Below are positions 16,985 to 29,046 of a stretch of 64,000 nt of DNA, piece after piece. Source of the DNA: Pseudomonadales bacterium (lineage in GTDB: Bacteria > Pseudomonadota > Gammaproteobacteria > Pseudomonadales > Halieaceae); the NCBI GenBank assembly GCA_024234675.1, contig JACKNU010000007.1:56734-120733 (forward strand). The letters are read 5' to 3'. Both the position numbers and the translations under genes were made by a program. The notes beneath the pieces were generated by a model. The model was not told where the DNA came from and did no database searches. It saw only the letters and a program-made list of their open reading frames with translations. How positions within the stretch are numbered: the stretch's first letter is position 1; the number at the start of each line of letters is the position of its first letter.

Positions 16985-18394
16985 TTACTTGCCGCGTCCA
17001 TATACGTCCTCATAGCGCACGATATCATCCTCACCGAGGTAGGCGCCGGATTGCACCTCGATCAATTCAAGTGGTATACGGCCCGGGTTGGCCAGGCGAT
17101 GCTTGTGTCCCAGGGGAATATAGGTGGATTCGTCCTCGCCCAGCATGAACACCTTGTCCTCGCAGGTCACCTCGGCGGTACCGTGCACCACCACCCAGTG
17201 CTCGGCCCGGTGGTGATGCATCTGCAGGGAGAGCGTCTGGCCCGGGTTGACCACGATGCGCTTGACCTGGAAACGCTGGGACATGACCAGGGACTCGTAG
17301 GAACCCCAGGGCCGATAGACCCGGCGGTGCTGGGACACCTCGGGACGCGACTGTTCCTTGAGGCGATTGACGATACGTTTGACATCCTGCACCTTGCCGC
17401 GATCCGCCACCAGCACCGCGTCGGCGGTTTCCACCACCACCAGGTTGTTTACCCCGGTGGCCGCCAACAGGCGCGAGTCGCTGCGAAAATAGCTGTCGCT
17501 GCAGGCATCCAGGATGACATCGCCCTTGCACACATTGCCGTCGCTGTCCCGCTGGGCCACGTCCCACAGGGCGGACCAGGCGCCGACATCACTCCAGCCA
17601 CAATCCAGCGCCACCACGGCGCCGGCGGAGGTTTTCTCCATGACCGCGTAATCGATGCTGTCGCTGGGGCACTCGCTGAAGGCCTGGGCCTGGGGCCGCA
17701 CGAAATCCAGGTCCGCCGCCGCGCCGTCCATGGCCCGGCGACAGCAGGCCAGCATTGCCGGGGCGTGCTCCTGTAACTGGTCGAGATAGGTGGCAGCACC
17801 CAGCAGGAACATGCCGCTGTTCCACAGGTAATTGCCGCTTTCCAGGTAGGATTGCGCGGTGGCCGCGTCCGGTTTTTCGACAAACCGTTCCAGGTCGTAC
17901 AGGTCCGTGTCCAGCGAGGCGCCGCACTTGATATACCCGTAGCCCGTTTCCGCGCTGGAGGGCACTACCCCAAAGGTCACCAGGCGGCCCTGCTCGGCCA
18001 GCGGCAGCGCCTTGCTGACGGCCTCGGCGAAGGCCGCCACGTTCTGGATGATATGGTCCGCCGGCAGCACCAGCAGCAGCGCCTCGGGGTCCGTGGCCAG
18101 GGCCTGCAGCGCCGCCAGGGCCACCGCGGGGGCCGTGTTGCGGCCCTCGGGCTCGAGAATGAGGGCGCTGGCCTTGATATCCACCTGGCGCAGCTGCTCG
18201 GCGACCATGAAGCGGTGCTCCTCGTTGCACACCACCAGGGGCGCGCTCTCTTCCAACCCGGAAGTTCGTTGCAAGGTTTCCTGCAGCATGGACAGTTCGC
18301 CCGCCAGCGGCAGGAACTGCTTGGGATGGGTCTCGCGGGAGACAGGCCAAAGGCGGCTGCCGACGCCGCCGGACAGCAGTACAGGTGTTAACAT
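16985..18394 (-). CDS. manC: Mannose-1-phosphate guanylyltransferase / mannose-6-phosphate isomerase
   Basis: The product is 469 residues in two domains. The N-terminal guanylyltransferase begins VLLSGGVGSRLWPVSRETHP and includes FVEKPDAATA. The C-terminal cupin is a type II mannose-6-phosphate isomerase (about residues 350-469, including NPGQTLSLQMHHHRAEHW). It thus covers fructose 6-phosphate to mannose 6-phosphate and mannose 1-phosphate to GDP-mannose, leaving only the mutase step to manB. It is the first gene of the cassette. XanB/AlgA/CpsB are equivalent names in other species. Confidence 0.94.
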   Translation of the reverse strand: MLTPVLLSGGVGSRLWPVSRETHPKQFLPLAGELSMLQETLQRTSGLEESAPLVVCNEEHRFMVAEQLRQVDIKASALILEPEGRNTAPAVALAALQALATDPEALLLVLPADHIIQNVAAFAEAVSKALPLAEQGRLVTFGVVPSSAETGYGYIKCGASLDTDLYDLERFVEKPDAATAQSYLESGNYLWNSGMFLLGAATYLDQLQEHAPAMLACCRRAMDGAAADLDFVRPQAQAFSECPSDSIDYAVMEKTSAGAVVALDCGWSDVGAWSALWDVAQRDSDGNVCKGDVILDACSDSYFRSDSRLLAATGVNNLVVVETADAVLVADRGKVQDVKRIVNRLKEQSRPEVSQHRRVYRPWGSYESLVMSQRFQVKRIVVNPGQTLSLQMHHHRAEHWVVVHGTAEVTCEDKVFMLGEDESTYIPLGHKHRLANPGRIPLELIEVQSGAYLGEDDIVRYEDVYGRGK

Positions 18395-18700
18395 GCTTTT
18401 CCTAATACCTCGAGCGCGAGCACGGTGAACGGGTTAGACCAGGAGATGGGCTGGATGCGCAAACCACAGGCCACGGGTTTATGGTATCCGATGGCCCCTA
18501 CCTTGGCTACCGCGGCCGGGAGGAAGCAGCGACAATAAGCGGAGGCCGGTCACACTTTGACGGTACCGACATTGAACTGGACTTGTGGGCCGCAACTATT
18601 AGAATGAGCTCAATCCCCGGAGCTCTACGCTGGGTCTGGCCTGCATACTGCGCCACTCAGGATTCTGCGGTGCACAAATCAGGTCACTAAGAGAAACGTT
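18395..18700. other. 306-bp divergent intergenic region, manC / fabA
   Basis: No open frame with family character was found here on either strand. It must hold the promoters of the manC-galU-manB operon (leftward) and fabA-fabB (rightward). A possible fabA promoter is listed separately. No clear leftward promoter or strong hairpin was recognised. Confidence 0.6.
18577..18605 (+). promoter_or_regulatory. Possible promoter of fabA-fabB
   Basis: CTGGAC (18577-18582) and TAGAAT (18600-18605) are 17 bases apart. The -10 element is good and identical to the ribosomal promoters here, but the -35 is poor, which would fit a promoter needing an activator. The leader would be about 90 bases. Confidence 0.35.
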
Positions 18701-19216
18701 ATGACAGCCAAGAACGCTTACGGCAAGGACGAATTGATCGCCTGCGGCAACGGCGAATTGTTCGGCCCCGGCAACGCGCAGTTGCCCATCGACAACATGC
18801 TGATGCTGGATCGCATCGCGCACATCAGTTCCGAGGGTGGCAAACACGGCAAGGGTGAGATCGTGGCGGAACTCGACATCCACCCCGAGCTGTGGTTTTT
18901 CCAGTGCCATTTTCCGGGCGACCCGGTGATGCCGGGCTGCCTGGGACTGGACGCCCTGTGGCAGCTGGTGGGCTTTTTCCTGGGCTGGCGCGGCAATCCC
19001 GGCAGGGGCCGGGCCCTGGGCTGCGGCGAGGTCAAATTCAGTGGCCAGGTCCTGCCCTCGGCCAGCAAGCTCGTTTACCACATCGATATCCGCCGGGTTA
19101 TCGAGCGCAAGCTGGTCATGGGGATAGCAGACGGCACCATTTCTGTAGACGGCCGCGAGATATACACCGCATCCGACCTGCGGGTCGGCCTGTTCAAATC
19201 GACGGAGTCCTTCTAG
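18701..19216 (+). CDS. fabA: 3-hydroxydecanoyl-ACP dehydratase/isomerase
   Basis: The product is 171 residues, as in E. coli. It dehydrates 3-hydroxydecanoyl-ACP and isomerises trans-2 to cis-3-decenoyl-ACP, the branch point to unsaturated fatty acids. Catalytic His70 (FFQCHFPGDPVMPG) and Asp84 (LGLDALWQL) are at the canonical positions. AGAG precedes the ATG. fabB starts 4 bases after the stop, so the pair is translationally linked, as in pseudomonads. Confidence 0.97.
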   Translation: MTAKNAYGKDELIACGNGELFGPGNAQLPIDNMLMLDRIAHISSEGGKHGKGEIVAELDIHPELWFFQCHFPGDPVMPGCLGLDALWQLVGFFLGWRGNPGRGRALGCGEVKFSGQVLPSASKLVYHIDIRRVIERKLVMGIADGTISVDGREIYTASDLRVGLFKSTESF

Positions 19217-19220
19217 AACC

Positions 19221-20447
19221 ATGGGCAGAAGAGTAGTGATTACCGGGCTGGGCATCGTATCCTGCCTGGGCAATGACGCAGAGACGGTCACCCGCTCGCT
19301 GTACGAGGGGCGCTCGGGTATCAGCCGCTGCCAGCAGCATATCGACGCGGGCATGCGTTCACATATCGCCGGCGCCCCGGAGATCGACATCCCCGCGCTG
19401 ATCGATCGCAAACAGCTGCGCTTCATGGCCGATGCGGCCGCGTACGCCTATATCGCCATGCAGCAGGCGATAGACGATGCGGGCCTGGAGGAGGCGGATA
19501 TCTCCAATGTGCGCACCGGCATCATAGCGGGCTCCGGCGGCGCCTCCGCCGCCATGCAGGTCGAGGCCGCCGACATCCTGCGCGAGCGCGGCCTGCGTCG
19601 GGTGGGTCCCTACCGCGTCACCCAGACCATGGGCAGCACCGTCTCCGCCTGCCTGGCCACCCCCTTCAGGATCAAGGGGGTGAACTATTCGATTTCCTCC
19701 GCCTGCTCCACCAGCGCCCACTGCATAGGCAACGCCATGGAGCAGATACAGATGGGCAAGCAGGACCTGGTATTTGCCGGCGGCGGTGAGGAACTGCACT
19801 GGACGCTGAGCTGCCTGTTCGACGCCATGGGCGCCCTGTCCACCAAATACAACGATACTCCCGAGAAGGCCTCCCGCGCCTACGACGCCGACCGCGACGG
19901 CTTTGTCATCGCCGGTGGCGGCGGCATGCTGGTCGTGGAAGAACTGGAGCACGCCCTCGCCCGCGGCGCGAAAATATACGCCGAACTGGTGGGCTACGGC
20001 GCCACCTCCGACGGTTACGACATGGTCGCGCCCTCCGGCGAGGGCGCGGTGCGCTGCATGCAACAGGCCCTGGCCACAGTGGAGGGGGACGTGGACTATA
20101 TCAACGCTCACGGCACCAGCACCCCCGCCGGCGATATCCAGGAGCTCAAGGCGGTGCGCCAGGCCTATGAAGGCAGGAACCGGCTGCCGGTGGTCGCCTC
20201 GACGAAATCCCTGTCAGGGCACTCCCTGGGGGCGGCCGGCGTACAGGAGGCGATCTACTCGCTGCTGATGCAGCAGAACAATTTTATCGCCGCCTCCGCC
20301 AATATCGAAACCCTGGACCCGGAAGCCCAGGGGCTCCCCATCGCCCGGCAGCGGCAGGACGGGGTGGATTTGCAACGGGTCATGTCCAACAGTTTCGGCT
20401 TCGGCGGCACCAACGCCTCGCTGGTATTCCAGAAGTACAGCGGCTAA
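19221..20447 (+). CDS. fabB: 3-oxoacyl-ACP synthase I
   Basis: The product is 408 residues. It elongates cis-3-decenoyl-ACP made by FabA and so commits carbon to unsaturated fatty acids. The catalytic triad is Cys162 (SISSACSTSAH), His297 (NAHGTSTPAGD) and His334 (SLSGHSLGAAG). The C-terminal GFGGTNASLVF is present. The Cys-His-His set and the operon with fabA identify it as FabB rather than FabF. Confidence 0.96.
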   Translation: MGRRVVITGLGIVSCLGNDAETVTRSLYEGRSGISRCQQHIDAGMRSHIAGAPEIDIPALIDRKQLRFMADAAAYAYIAMQQAIDDAGLEEADISNVRTGIIAGSGGASAAMQVEAADILRERGLRRVGPYRVTQTMGSTVSACLATPFRIKGVNYSISSACSTSAHCIGNAMEQIQMGKQDLVFAGGGEELHWTLSCLFDAMGALSTKYNDTPEKASRAYDADRDGFVIAGGGGMLVVEELEHALARGAKIYAELVGYGATSDGYDMVAPSGEGAVRCMQQALATVEGDVDYINAHGTSTPAGDIQELKAVRQAYEGRNRLPVVASTKSLSGHSLGAAGVQEAIYSLLMQQNNFIAASANIETLDPEAQGLPIARQRQDGVDLQRVMSNSFGFGGTNASLVFQKYSG

Positions 20448-20486
20448 TGCGCTATCGACCCAGGTCGATAACCAGCACGATTCACT

Positions 20487-20508
20487 GTAGGGTCGAATTC
20501 ATTCGGCC
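20487..20508 (+). repeat. REP-type palindrome, copy 2
   Basis: GTAG followed by GGTCGAATTCATTCGGCC; the stem has one G-T pair compared with copy 1. It lies in the 78-base gap between the convergent fabB and moeA genes. Confidence 0.68.
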
Positions 20509-20525
20509 ATGGGCTCCGCCCCGGA

Positions 20526-21728
20526 TCAGGCCAGCAGGTCCAGCAACAGCACCTGCACACTGTCACCCTCGGCCACCGTGGTGCCGGGCGGAATCACCGC
20601 CAGGGCATTGCTGTGGCTCACCGAACTGAGCACTCCCGAGCTCTGGTTGCCGAAACGCCGGGCCTCCAGCCCCTGCTCCGCAGCCACCAGGGTGACCCGC
20701 AAATATTCCTGGCGCGTACCCGGCCGATGCACGGCGAAGGCCGCCCGGGCCTGCACAGGGGGCGGGTCGGGCTCACTGATACCCTGCATTTTCCGCAGGA
20801 ACGGCCGGGCGACCAGGCAGAAGGTGACAAACACCGAGGAGGGGTTTCCCGGCAGGCCGATGAACGGCGTGGCGCCGATGCGCCCAAAAGCCAGCGGTTT
20901 CCCGGGCTTGATGGCCAGCCTCCACAAATCGAGACTGCCCAGGCGCTGCACCTGCGCCTTCACGTGATCCTCTTCGCCCACTGACACCCCGCCGGAGCTG
21001 ATCACACAATCGGCGGCCGCGGCCGCACTCGCCAGGGCCCGGGCAGTCGCCTCGGGGTCATCCGGCACGATACCGGCGTCCACGAAAGTCATGCCCAGGG
21101 AGCGCAGCAGGCCGGCCAGGGTGTAGCGATTGGAGTTGTACAACTGGCCGCGACCCAGGCTACCCGCGCCCGGCTCCACCAGCTCATCCCCGGTGGACAG
21201 CACGGCTACCCTGAGCGGCCGATACACCGGCACCCGCGCCCGGCCCACCGAGGCCAGCAGGCCCATATCCTGCGGCCGCAGCACCCGGCCACGCGGCAAT
21301 ACCGTGGTATTGGCGGCGATATCCTGACCCCGCGGGCGGATGTTCTCACCCGGGATCGGCACGACCGTCACCCGCACCAGCTCGCCCTCCAGGCTGCAGT
21401 TTTCCTGCATCACCACGGCGTCGGCTCCCGGCGGAATGGCGGCGCCGGTAAAAATGCGCGCGCAGGTGCCGGCCTGCAGTGGCGCCCCGACCGCACCGGC
21501 GGCAATGCGCTGGCTGACCGGCAGCGGCCTGACCGCATCGGCGATGCGCAGGGCGTAGCCGTCCATGGCGCTGTTGTCCTCCCCCGGCACATCCACAGCG
21601 GACAGCACATCCTCGGCCAGCACCGCACCCAGGGCGTCGATCAGGGGCAGTTCCAGCACCGGCGGCGCGGGCGCGGCGCGCGCCAATACCCGCTCAAGCG
21701 CCTCGGCGACTGGCAGCAGCGAACTCAA
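20526..21728 (-). CDS. moeA: Molybdopterin molybdenumtransferase
   Basis: The product is 400 residues. It inserts molybdate into adenylated molybdopterin. The motifs DNSAMDGYALR, RPRGQDIAA, STGDELVEPG and SSGGVSVGEEDHVK are present, and the MoeA C-terminal domain closes the protein. The start is a TTG at 21728 whose last two bases overlap the moaB stop (TTGA), showing translational coupling; no later in-frame ATG fits the family. It forms a two-gene unit with moaB. No molybdoenzyme lies nearby. Confidence 0.93.
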   Translation of the reverse strand: MSSLLPVAEALERVLARAAPAPPVLELPLIDALGAVLAEDVLSAVDVPGEDNSAMDGYALRIADAVRPLPVSQRIAAGAVGAPLQAGTCARIFTGAAIPPGADAVVMQENCSLEGELVRVTVVPIPGENIRPRGQDIAANTTVLPRGRVLRPQDMGLLASVGRARVPVYRPLRVAVLSTGDELVEPGAGSLGRGQLYNSNRYTLAGLLRSLGMTFVDAGIVPDDPEATARALASAAAAADCVISSGGVSVGEEDHVKAQVQRLGSLDLWRLAIKPGKPLAFGRIGATPFIGLPGNPSSVFVTFCLVARPFLRKMQGISEPDPPPVQARAAFAVHRPGTRQEYLRVTLVAAEQGLEARRFGNQSSGVLSSVSHSNALAVIPPGTTVAEGDSVQVLLLDLLA

Positions 21729-22255
21729 GCCTCGCGCTCCCTCACCCCGAGCACACCGACGAAGTTGCAGGGGCGATGACTGCTGTCCAGCTGCTCGCGA
21801 ATCAGGCCCTCCCAGGCAGTGCGGCAGGCCCCCGTGGAGCCGGGCATACAGAAAATCACGGTGTTGTTGGCGAAACCCGCTACCGCCCGGGACTGCACGG
21901 TGGACGAACCAATCTCCTGGAAGGACAGCGCCCGGAACACCTCGCCGAAGCCATCGATGTCCTTGTCGAACAGGGGCCGCACCGCCTCGGGGGTAGAATC
22001 CCGCCCGGAAAAGCCGGTGCCGCCCGTCACCAACACCGCGTCCACGCCCGGGTCGGCGATCCAGGCCGAGAGCAGGGCCCTGATCCGGTAGACATCGTCC
22101 ACCACAATCGCTTTGGCGGCCACCCGGTGGCCGGCAGCCAGCAACTGCTCCGCCAGGTAGGCGCCGGAGGTGTCCGTCTCCTCGGTGCGGGTGTCGGATA
22201 CGGTCAGGACTGCCACCGCCAGGGAACGCGGCCTGGCTTCCGTTGCTTTAGCCAT
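21725..22255 (-). CDS. moaB: MoaB/Mog-type molybdopterin adenylyltransferase domain protein
   Basis: The product is 176 residues with the single MoCF-binding domain (LTVSDTRTEETDTSGAYL, VLVTGGTGFSGRDSTPEAV). It probably binds or adenylates molybdopterin before MoeA acts. The length and the SGRDSTPE motif fit MoaB better than Mog. It overlaps the downstream moeA by 4 bases, and its start lies 9 bases after the SDR-like gene's stop, so all three may share a message. Confidence 0.9.
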   Translation of the reverse strand: MAKATEARPRSLAVAVLTVSDTRTEETDTSGAYLAEQLLAAGHRVAAKAIVVDDVYRIRALLSAWIADPGVDAVLVTGGTGFSGRDSTPEAVRPLFDKDIDGFGEVFRALSFQEIGSSTVQSRAVAGFANNTVIFCMPGSTGACRTAWEGLIREQLDSSHRPCNFVGVLGVREREA

Positions 22256-22264
22256 GGTGATTTC

Positions 22265-23134
22265 CTACTGCTTTTGTTGGGCGTAATACTGTTTGACGAT
22301 ACCCGGCACCGCACTGCGCCACGGGGCCTGCTTGATCGCGAAGGTATTGCGGATCTTGCTGCAGTCCAGGGCGCGGTTCAGCGGCGCCAGCCCCTCGGGC
22401 TGGCATTCCAGCTGCACGGCATCGGCACTGAACTCGGAAAATTGCGAGGCCGAGGCGAGCAGGGCCTCGGCGAACTCGTAATAGGTCGCGGAGTCGGAAC
22501 TGCAGTAGTGGTAGATCCCGCTGGCTTCGACGCCGGTTCCCAACTGGTCCAGCAGAGCCGAAATAACCCTCGCGCCGTCATCGGCAGCCACCGGGCAACC
22601 GCGCAGGTTGTTGTCCATGACCAGGCTGCCACCCTCGGTGCCCAGTTCCCCCAGCATCTGGGTAATCAGGTTGGTGCCTTCGAACGAGAACACGGGGCCA
22701 AGGCGCAACACCAGGTGGCGCTCGCAGCTGTCACATACCAGTTGCTCGGCACTGGCCAGCAGGGCCCCGGCGCCGGTCTCATTATCGGGTTGGTCATCCT
22801 CGGTATAGGGCCGGTCCAGCCGCCCGGAGAACACCCTGGAGCTCGATACGTACAGGTAGGTCATGGCGCTGCGCTGGCAGGCTTTCGCCACCCAGTGGCA
22901 GCGTTTCACATCGGCTTCCTGCAGCAGGTCGATGCCGTCGGAGGCCGCGGCAATGCGCAGGTCCACCACGATCTCGTTTTTGCCACGCGCCACCGCTTTC
23001 TTTGCCTGCCGCTCACTCTTCCAGCGGCAGGCCGCGCGGGTGAGCCCGGTGACTTCGTGGCGGCCGAGGCGCAGCAGCAATTTGCTCAGTGAGTGTCCCA
23101 GGGGTGTATCCGAGCCCAACAGGAGTACCTTCAC
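22265..23134 (-). CDS. RmlD-like extended SDR protein, catalytic residues lost
   Basis: The product is 289 residues from the GTG at 23134, chosen because it starts the Rossmann strand MKVLLLGSDTPLG and has GGGG about 9 bases upstream; a GTG six codons earlier (23152) is an alternative. The fold follows RmlD/extended SDRs: strand-helix start, VSSSRVFSG, PYTEDDQPDN, and a C-terminal LDCSKIRNTF. Aligning by eye to YGxSKxxGE, the YxxxK positions read A122 and L126, and the glycine motif is GSDTPLG rather than GxxGQLG. Activity as a reductase is therefore doubtful, and a binding or regulatory role is possible. It lies directly downstream of ssb. Confidence 0.75.
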   Translation of the reverse strand: MKVLLLGSDTPLGHSLSKLLLRLGRHEVTGLTRAACRWKSERQAKKAVARGKNEIVVDLRIAAASDGIDLLQEADVKRCHWVAKACQRSAMTYLYVSSSRVFSGRLDRPYTEDDQPDNETGAGALLASAEQLVCDSCERHLVLRLGPVFSFEGTNLITQMLGELGTEGGSLVMDNNLRGCPVAADDGARVISALLDQLGTGVEASGIYHYCSSDSATYYEFAEALLASASQFSEFSADAVQLECQPEGLAPLNRALDCSKIRNTFAIKQAPWRSAVPGIVKQYYAQQKQ

Positions 23135-23158
23135 TAGCGCGGCCCCGAACACCCCTGC

Positions 23159-23653
23159 TCAGAAGGGTATATCGTCTTCAAAATCAGGGAAATCCGAGGC
23201 GGCGGGAGGGGCGGAGGCGGCGCCCTGTTGCTTCGCAGGGGCGGACCTGGCAGGTGCCTGGTTGAACCCGGACGACTGGTCGTAGGAATCGCTCCCCCCC
23301 GGGCGACTGTCCAGCATCTGCATTTCATTGACGAGGATTTCCGTGGTGTAGCGATCCTGGCCGGACTGGTCCTGCCACTTGCGGGTGCGCAGCGAGCCCT
23401 CGATATAGACCTTGGAGCCTTTCTTGAGGTATTCGCCGGCTATCTGCCCCAGGCGATAGTTACCGCGATCGCGAAACACCACCCGGTGCCACTCGGTACG
23501 CTCCTGCATCTGGCCGGTCTGCTTGTCTTTCCAGGTCTCGCTGGTGGCCACGCTGGCATTGGTCACCGCGCCGCCGTCGGGAAAAAAACGGGTCTCGGGG
23601 TCATTGCCCAGATTACCCACGATGATGACTTTGTTGACGCCCCGAGCAGCCAT
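23159..23653 (-). CDS. ssb: Single-stranded DNA-binding protein
   Basis: The product is 164 residues. The OB fold (about residues 5-110) begins GVNKVIIVGNLGNDPETR. A glutamine/serine/alanine-rich linker leads to the acidic tip DFPDFEDDIPF, which recruits replication and repair partners. The gene is part of the conserved ssb-MFS-uvrA neighbourhood. No convincing LexA box was seen upstream. Confidence 0.96.
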   Translation of the reverse strand: MAARGVNKVIIVGNLGNDPETRFFPDGGAVTNASVATSETWKDKQTGQMQERTEWHRVVFRDRGNYRLGQIAGEYLKKGSKVYIEGSLRTRKWQDQSGQDRYTTEILVNEMQMLDSRPGGSDSYDQSSGFNQAPARSAPAKQQGAASAPPAASDFPDFEDDIPF

Positions 23654-23797
23654 AGAACTTCCTCTTGTGTAGAAATTATCGCGGAGTGAACGAACCGACG
23701 ACTATAACAATCCCCACCTGCAAATGCGACAACCGGGCCGGCCGCTTTCCATCAGATCGGCTCCCCGGGCCGGCGCCAACCGCCGCTTGAGGGCCAC

Positions 23798-24997
23798 TCA
23801 GGCGCGGGGTGTACCGGGCTCCGCCACGGGCTGGGGATAACGTCCGCCGGCCTGCACCAGCAGCCCCCACATACCGGCCAGTGCCAGGCACAGCCCGCCC
23901 AGCACGGCCTGGCCGAAATGCTGCACCACCCAGCCGCCGGCGGCGCCGCCGATAAAGGCGCCCAGGAACTGGCAGGTGGAGTAAACGCCCAGGGCCGTGC
24001 CCTTGCCGCCGGCAAACACCGCCTTGCTGACCAGCGAGGGCAGGGTCGCCTCCAGGTAATTGAAACCCACGAAGAACAGCCACAGGCCCAGGTACAGCAC
24101 CGCGGCCACGGAGGCCATGCCGATCACCAGCAGCGCCGCCAGCAGCAGGGCGATAGCGAGCAGGAACATGGCCCGGGGCCTGCCGCCGCGCTCTGCCTGG
24201 CGCATCATGGGCACCATGCCGGCAATAGACAGGAACAGCACCGGCAGGTAGACCCACCAGTGATGGGCGCGATCCACACCGGCGACCCGCTCCAGCAGGC
24301 CCGGCACGACCAGGAAACTGGCCATCAGGATAAAGTGCAGGGCAAATACCCCGAAATTGAGCCGCGCCAGGTCGGGATTTTTCAGGCTGCGACCGAACAG
24401 GCCCACCCGGGCGCCCACTTCGCTGTGGTCGGTGATCGGGCCTGTCGGTGCGGGTACCAGCAGCAGGACGATCAGAATGCCCGCCGCGGCCAGCCCGGCG
24501 GTGAGCCAGAATACCGCGGCCAGGCCGCCCCAGGCGGCGACCGCGGGGCCCAGCACCAGCGCCACGGCAAATGACATGCCTATGCTCATGCCCACCACGG
24601 CCATGGCCTTGGTGCGCTGTTCCTCACTGGTGAGATCGGCGACCAGCGCCATGACCGTGGCGGCAATCGCGCCCGCACCCTGCAGCGCACGCCCCAGGAC
24701 AATACCCCACAGACTGTCGGCCTGGGCCGCCACCACACTGCCCAGTGCGAACAGCAGCAGGCCCCCGACGATGACCGGCTTGCGCCCCACCTGGTCGGAC
24801 AGCCAGCCCAGGGGAATCTGCAGCAAAGCCTGGCCCAGGCCATAGATTCCCAGCGCCAGCCCGATCAGGGTGGGGGTGGCGCCGGGCATGTCCGCCGCGT
24901 ACAGGGCAAGCAGCGGCAGGACCATGAACAGGCCCAGCATGCGGAAACTGTAGAGCAGCGCCAGAGAGCTCACCGAGCGCCTCTCCAGCGCGGTCAT
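23798..24997 (-). CDS. MFS transporter
   Basis: The product is 399 residues with about 12 membrane segments and the MFS motif GWLSDQVGRKPVIVGG after segment 2. The ATG at 24997 was chosen because the membrane domain begins soon after (SLALLYSFRMLG); the longer upstream frame has no membrane or domain character and runs into the uvrA promoter region. The family resembles drug-efflux MFS proteins, but the substrate is unknown. This gene commonly lies between ssb and uvrA in pseudomonads, suggesting conserved linkage without a proven repair role. Confidence 0.87.
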   Translation of the reverse strand: MTALERRSVSSLALLYSFRMLGLFMVLPLLALYAADMPGATPTLIGLALGIYGLGQALLQIPLGWLSDQVGRKPVIVGGLLLFALGSVVAAQADSLWGIVLGRALQGAGAIAATVMALVADLTSEEQRTKAMAVVGMSIGMSFAVALVLGPAVAAWGGLAAVFWLTAGLAAAGILIVLLLVPAPTGPITDHSEVGARVGLFGRSLKNPDLARLNFGVFALHFILMASFLVVPGLLERVAGVDRAHHWWVYLPVLFLSIAGMVPMMRQAERGGRPRAMFLLAIALLLAALLVIGMASVAAVLYLGLWLFFVGFNYLEATLPSLVSKAVFAGGKGTALGVYSTCQFLGAFIGGAAGGWVVQHFGQAVLGGLCLALAGMWGLLVQAGGRYPQPVAEPGTPRA

Positions 24998-25199
24998 GGG
25001 ATGTTCGGTTATCACAGGGAATCGATCTTCACTAAACAGCGGCCCATGATACCAGTTTCCCCCGGGCGGGACATCCGAAAGCCGGGAGCGGGCGTAATTA
25101 CCTCTCCAACCGGCCGTGAGCGCCCTGCGCCCTTTGCCAGGCACCTGCGCCACGGCCTATACTGCCGGGTTGTTATTTCACTGCTGTATCGGGCCAAAC

Positions 25200-28049
<2,850 letters not shown>

Positions 28050-28061
28050 GAACCGACGCGG

Positions 28062-28934
28062 CTAGGGCCAGCCCGCCCCGGGGCTGGGCGCGCGGGTCAT
28101 TTCTATCCTGCCGCTGCGGGCCGCCGAGGCCTCGCTGTGATCGCTGGAACCGGCAGTCACCATGAACAGGTCGCGGCCATCCGCCCCGCCCAGCATGCAG
28201 GCATAGCAGTTCTGGCTGGTTGCCACGGTTGCCAATACCTCCCCGCCCGGCGCGAACAGCACACACTCGGGAGCCAGGGCGTTGGCCACCCAGGCGTTGC
28301 CATCGGCATCCAGGCAGATGCCGTCGGGGGCGCGCATGCCCACCGGGGCCCACACCCTGCGGTTTGCCAGCGATCCGTCGGCGCGGATATCGAAAGCCGT
28401 GAGTTGCAGGGCCAGGGTCTCGGCGACGATCAGGGTCGCGCCGTCGGGCGTGATCGCGCTGCCGTTGGGGAAATGCATGTCCGCCGCCGCCAGGTGGACA
28501 CTGCCGTCGGGATCCACTCGCACCAGGTTGGTGGTGGGGTGCTCGGCGAGTACGCCCTCGGCGCCCTTCTGCTCCACCTCGGCATCCAGGTCGAAGCCGA
28601 AATTGCCGACCCAGGCGCGGCCGCTGCCGTCCACCACCATATCATTGCACAGGTGGCGGGCCAGCCCCGACAGGTCGGCGTGCTCCACCAGGCCATCGCC
28701 CTCCTGCCGCAACACCTTGAGTTCCCGCATGGACACCACCAGCAGGCGCCCGTCGGGCAGCCAGCCCAGCCCGGAGGGCTGGTCCTCGAGCTGGTGCTCG
28801 ATGGTCACCGCCCCGCCCGGGTCCATGGATTTCACCGCGTGATCGTAAAAATCGCTGAACCACAGCCGGCCCTCGTGCCAGCGCGGGCCCTCGCCGAAAT
28901 ACAAGCCGTCTGCCAGTATGTTTGCCTCTGCCAT
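28062..28934 (-). CDS. SMP-30/gluconolactonase-like beta-propeller protein
   Basis: The product is 290 residues from the ATG at 28934, which has GGAGG at good spacing. Motifs of the SMP-30/LRE family are visible: FGEGPRWHEGRLWFSD (metal-binding Glu), QPSGLGWLPDGRLLVV, NDMVVDGSGRAWVGN, FPNGSAITPD and APDGICLDADGNAWVAN. Members hydrolyse sugar or other lactones using a divalent metal. No sugar-oxidation genes lie beside it. It sits between uvrA (convergent) and the terminator of the alpha operon. Confidence 0.87.
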   Translation of the reverse strand: MAEANILADGLYFGEGPRWHEGRLWFSDFYDHAVKSMDPGGAVTIEHQLEDQPSGLGWLPDGRLLVVSMRELKVLRQEGDGLVEHADLSGLARHLCNDMVVDGSGRAWVGNFGFDLDAEVEQKGAEGVLAEHPTTNLVRVDPDGSVHLAAADMHFPNGSAITPDGATLIVAETLALQLTAFDIRADGSLANRRVWAPVGMRAPDGICLDADGNAWVANALAPECVLFAPGGEVLATVATSQNCYACMLGGADGRDLFMVTAGSSDHSEASAARSGRIEMTRAPSPGAGWP

Positions 28935-28992
28935 CGGCCCGTCCCTCCTCAAAGTGTCGTGCAAGGGTAGCAGATCGCGGTGGGGAGGGCAC

Positions 28993-29019
28993 AAAAAAGC
29001 CGGGCAGTGCCCGGCTTTT
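28993..29019 (-). terminator. Terminator of the alpha operon (after rplQ)
   Basis: On the minus strand GCCGGGCA pairs with TGCCCGGC and is followed by six T residues, 31 bases after the rplQ stop. Four T residues on the other side make it weakly bidirectional. Confidence 0.88.
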
Positions 29020-29046
29020 GCAGTACAGCTCGTCAGGAGCGCGAGA

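Noticed and set aside
18570..18600. FadR-type operator upstream of fabA
   Set aside because: AACTGG resembles one half-site, but the other half is absent, so I do not call it.
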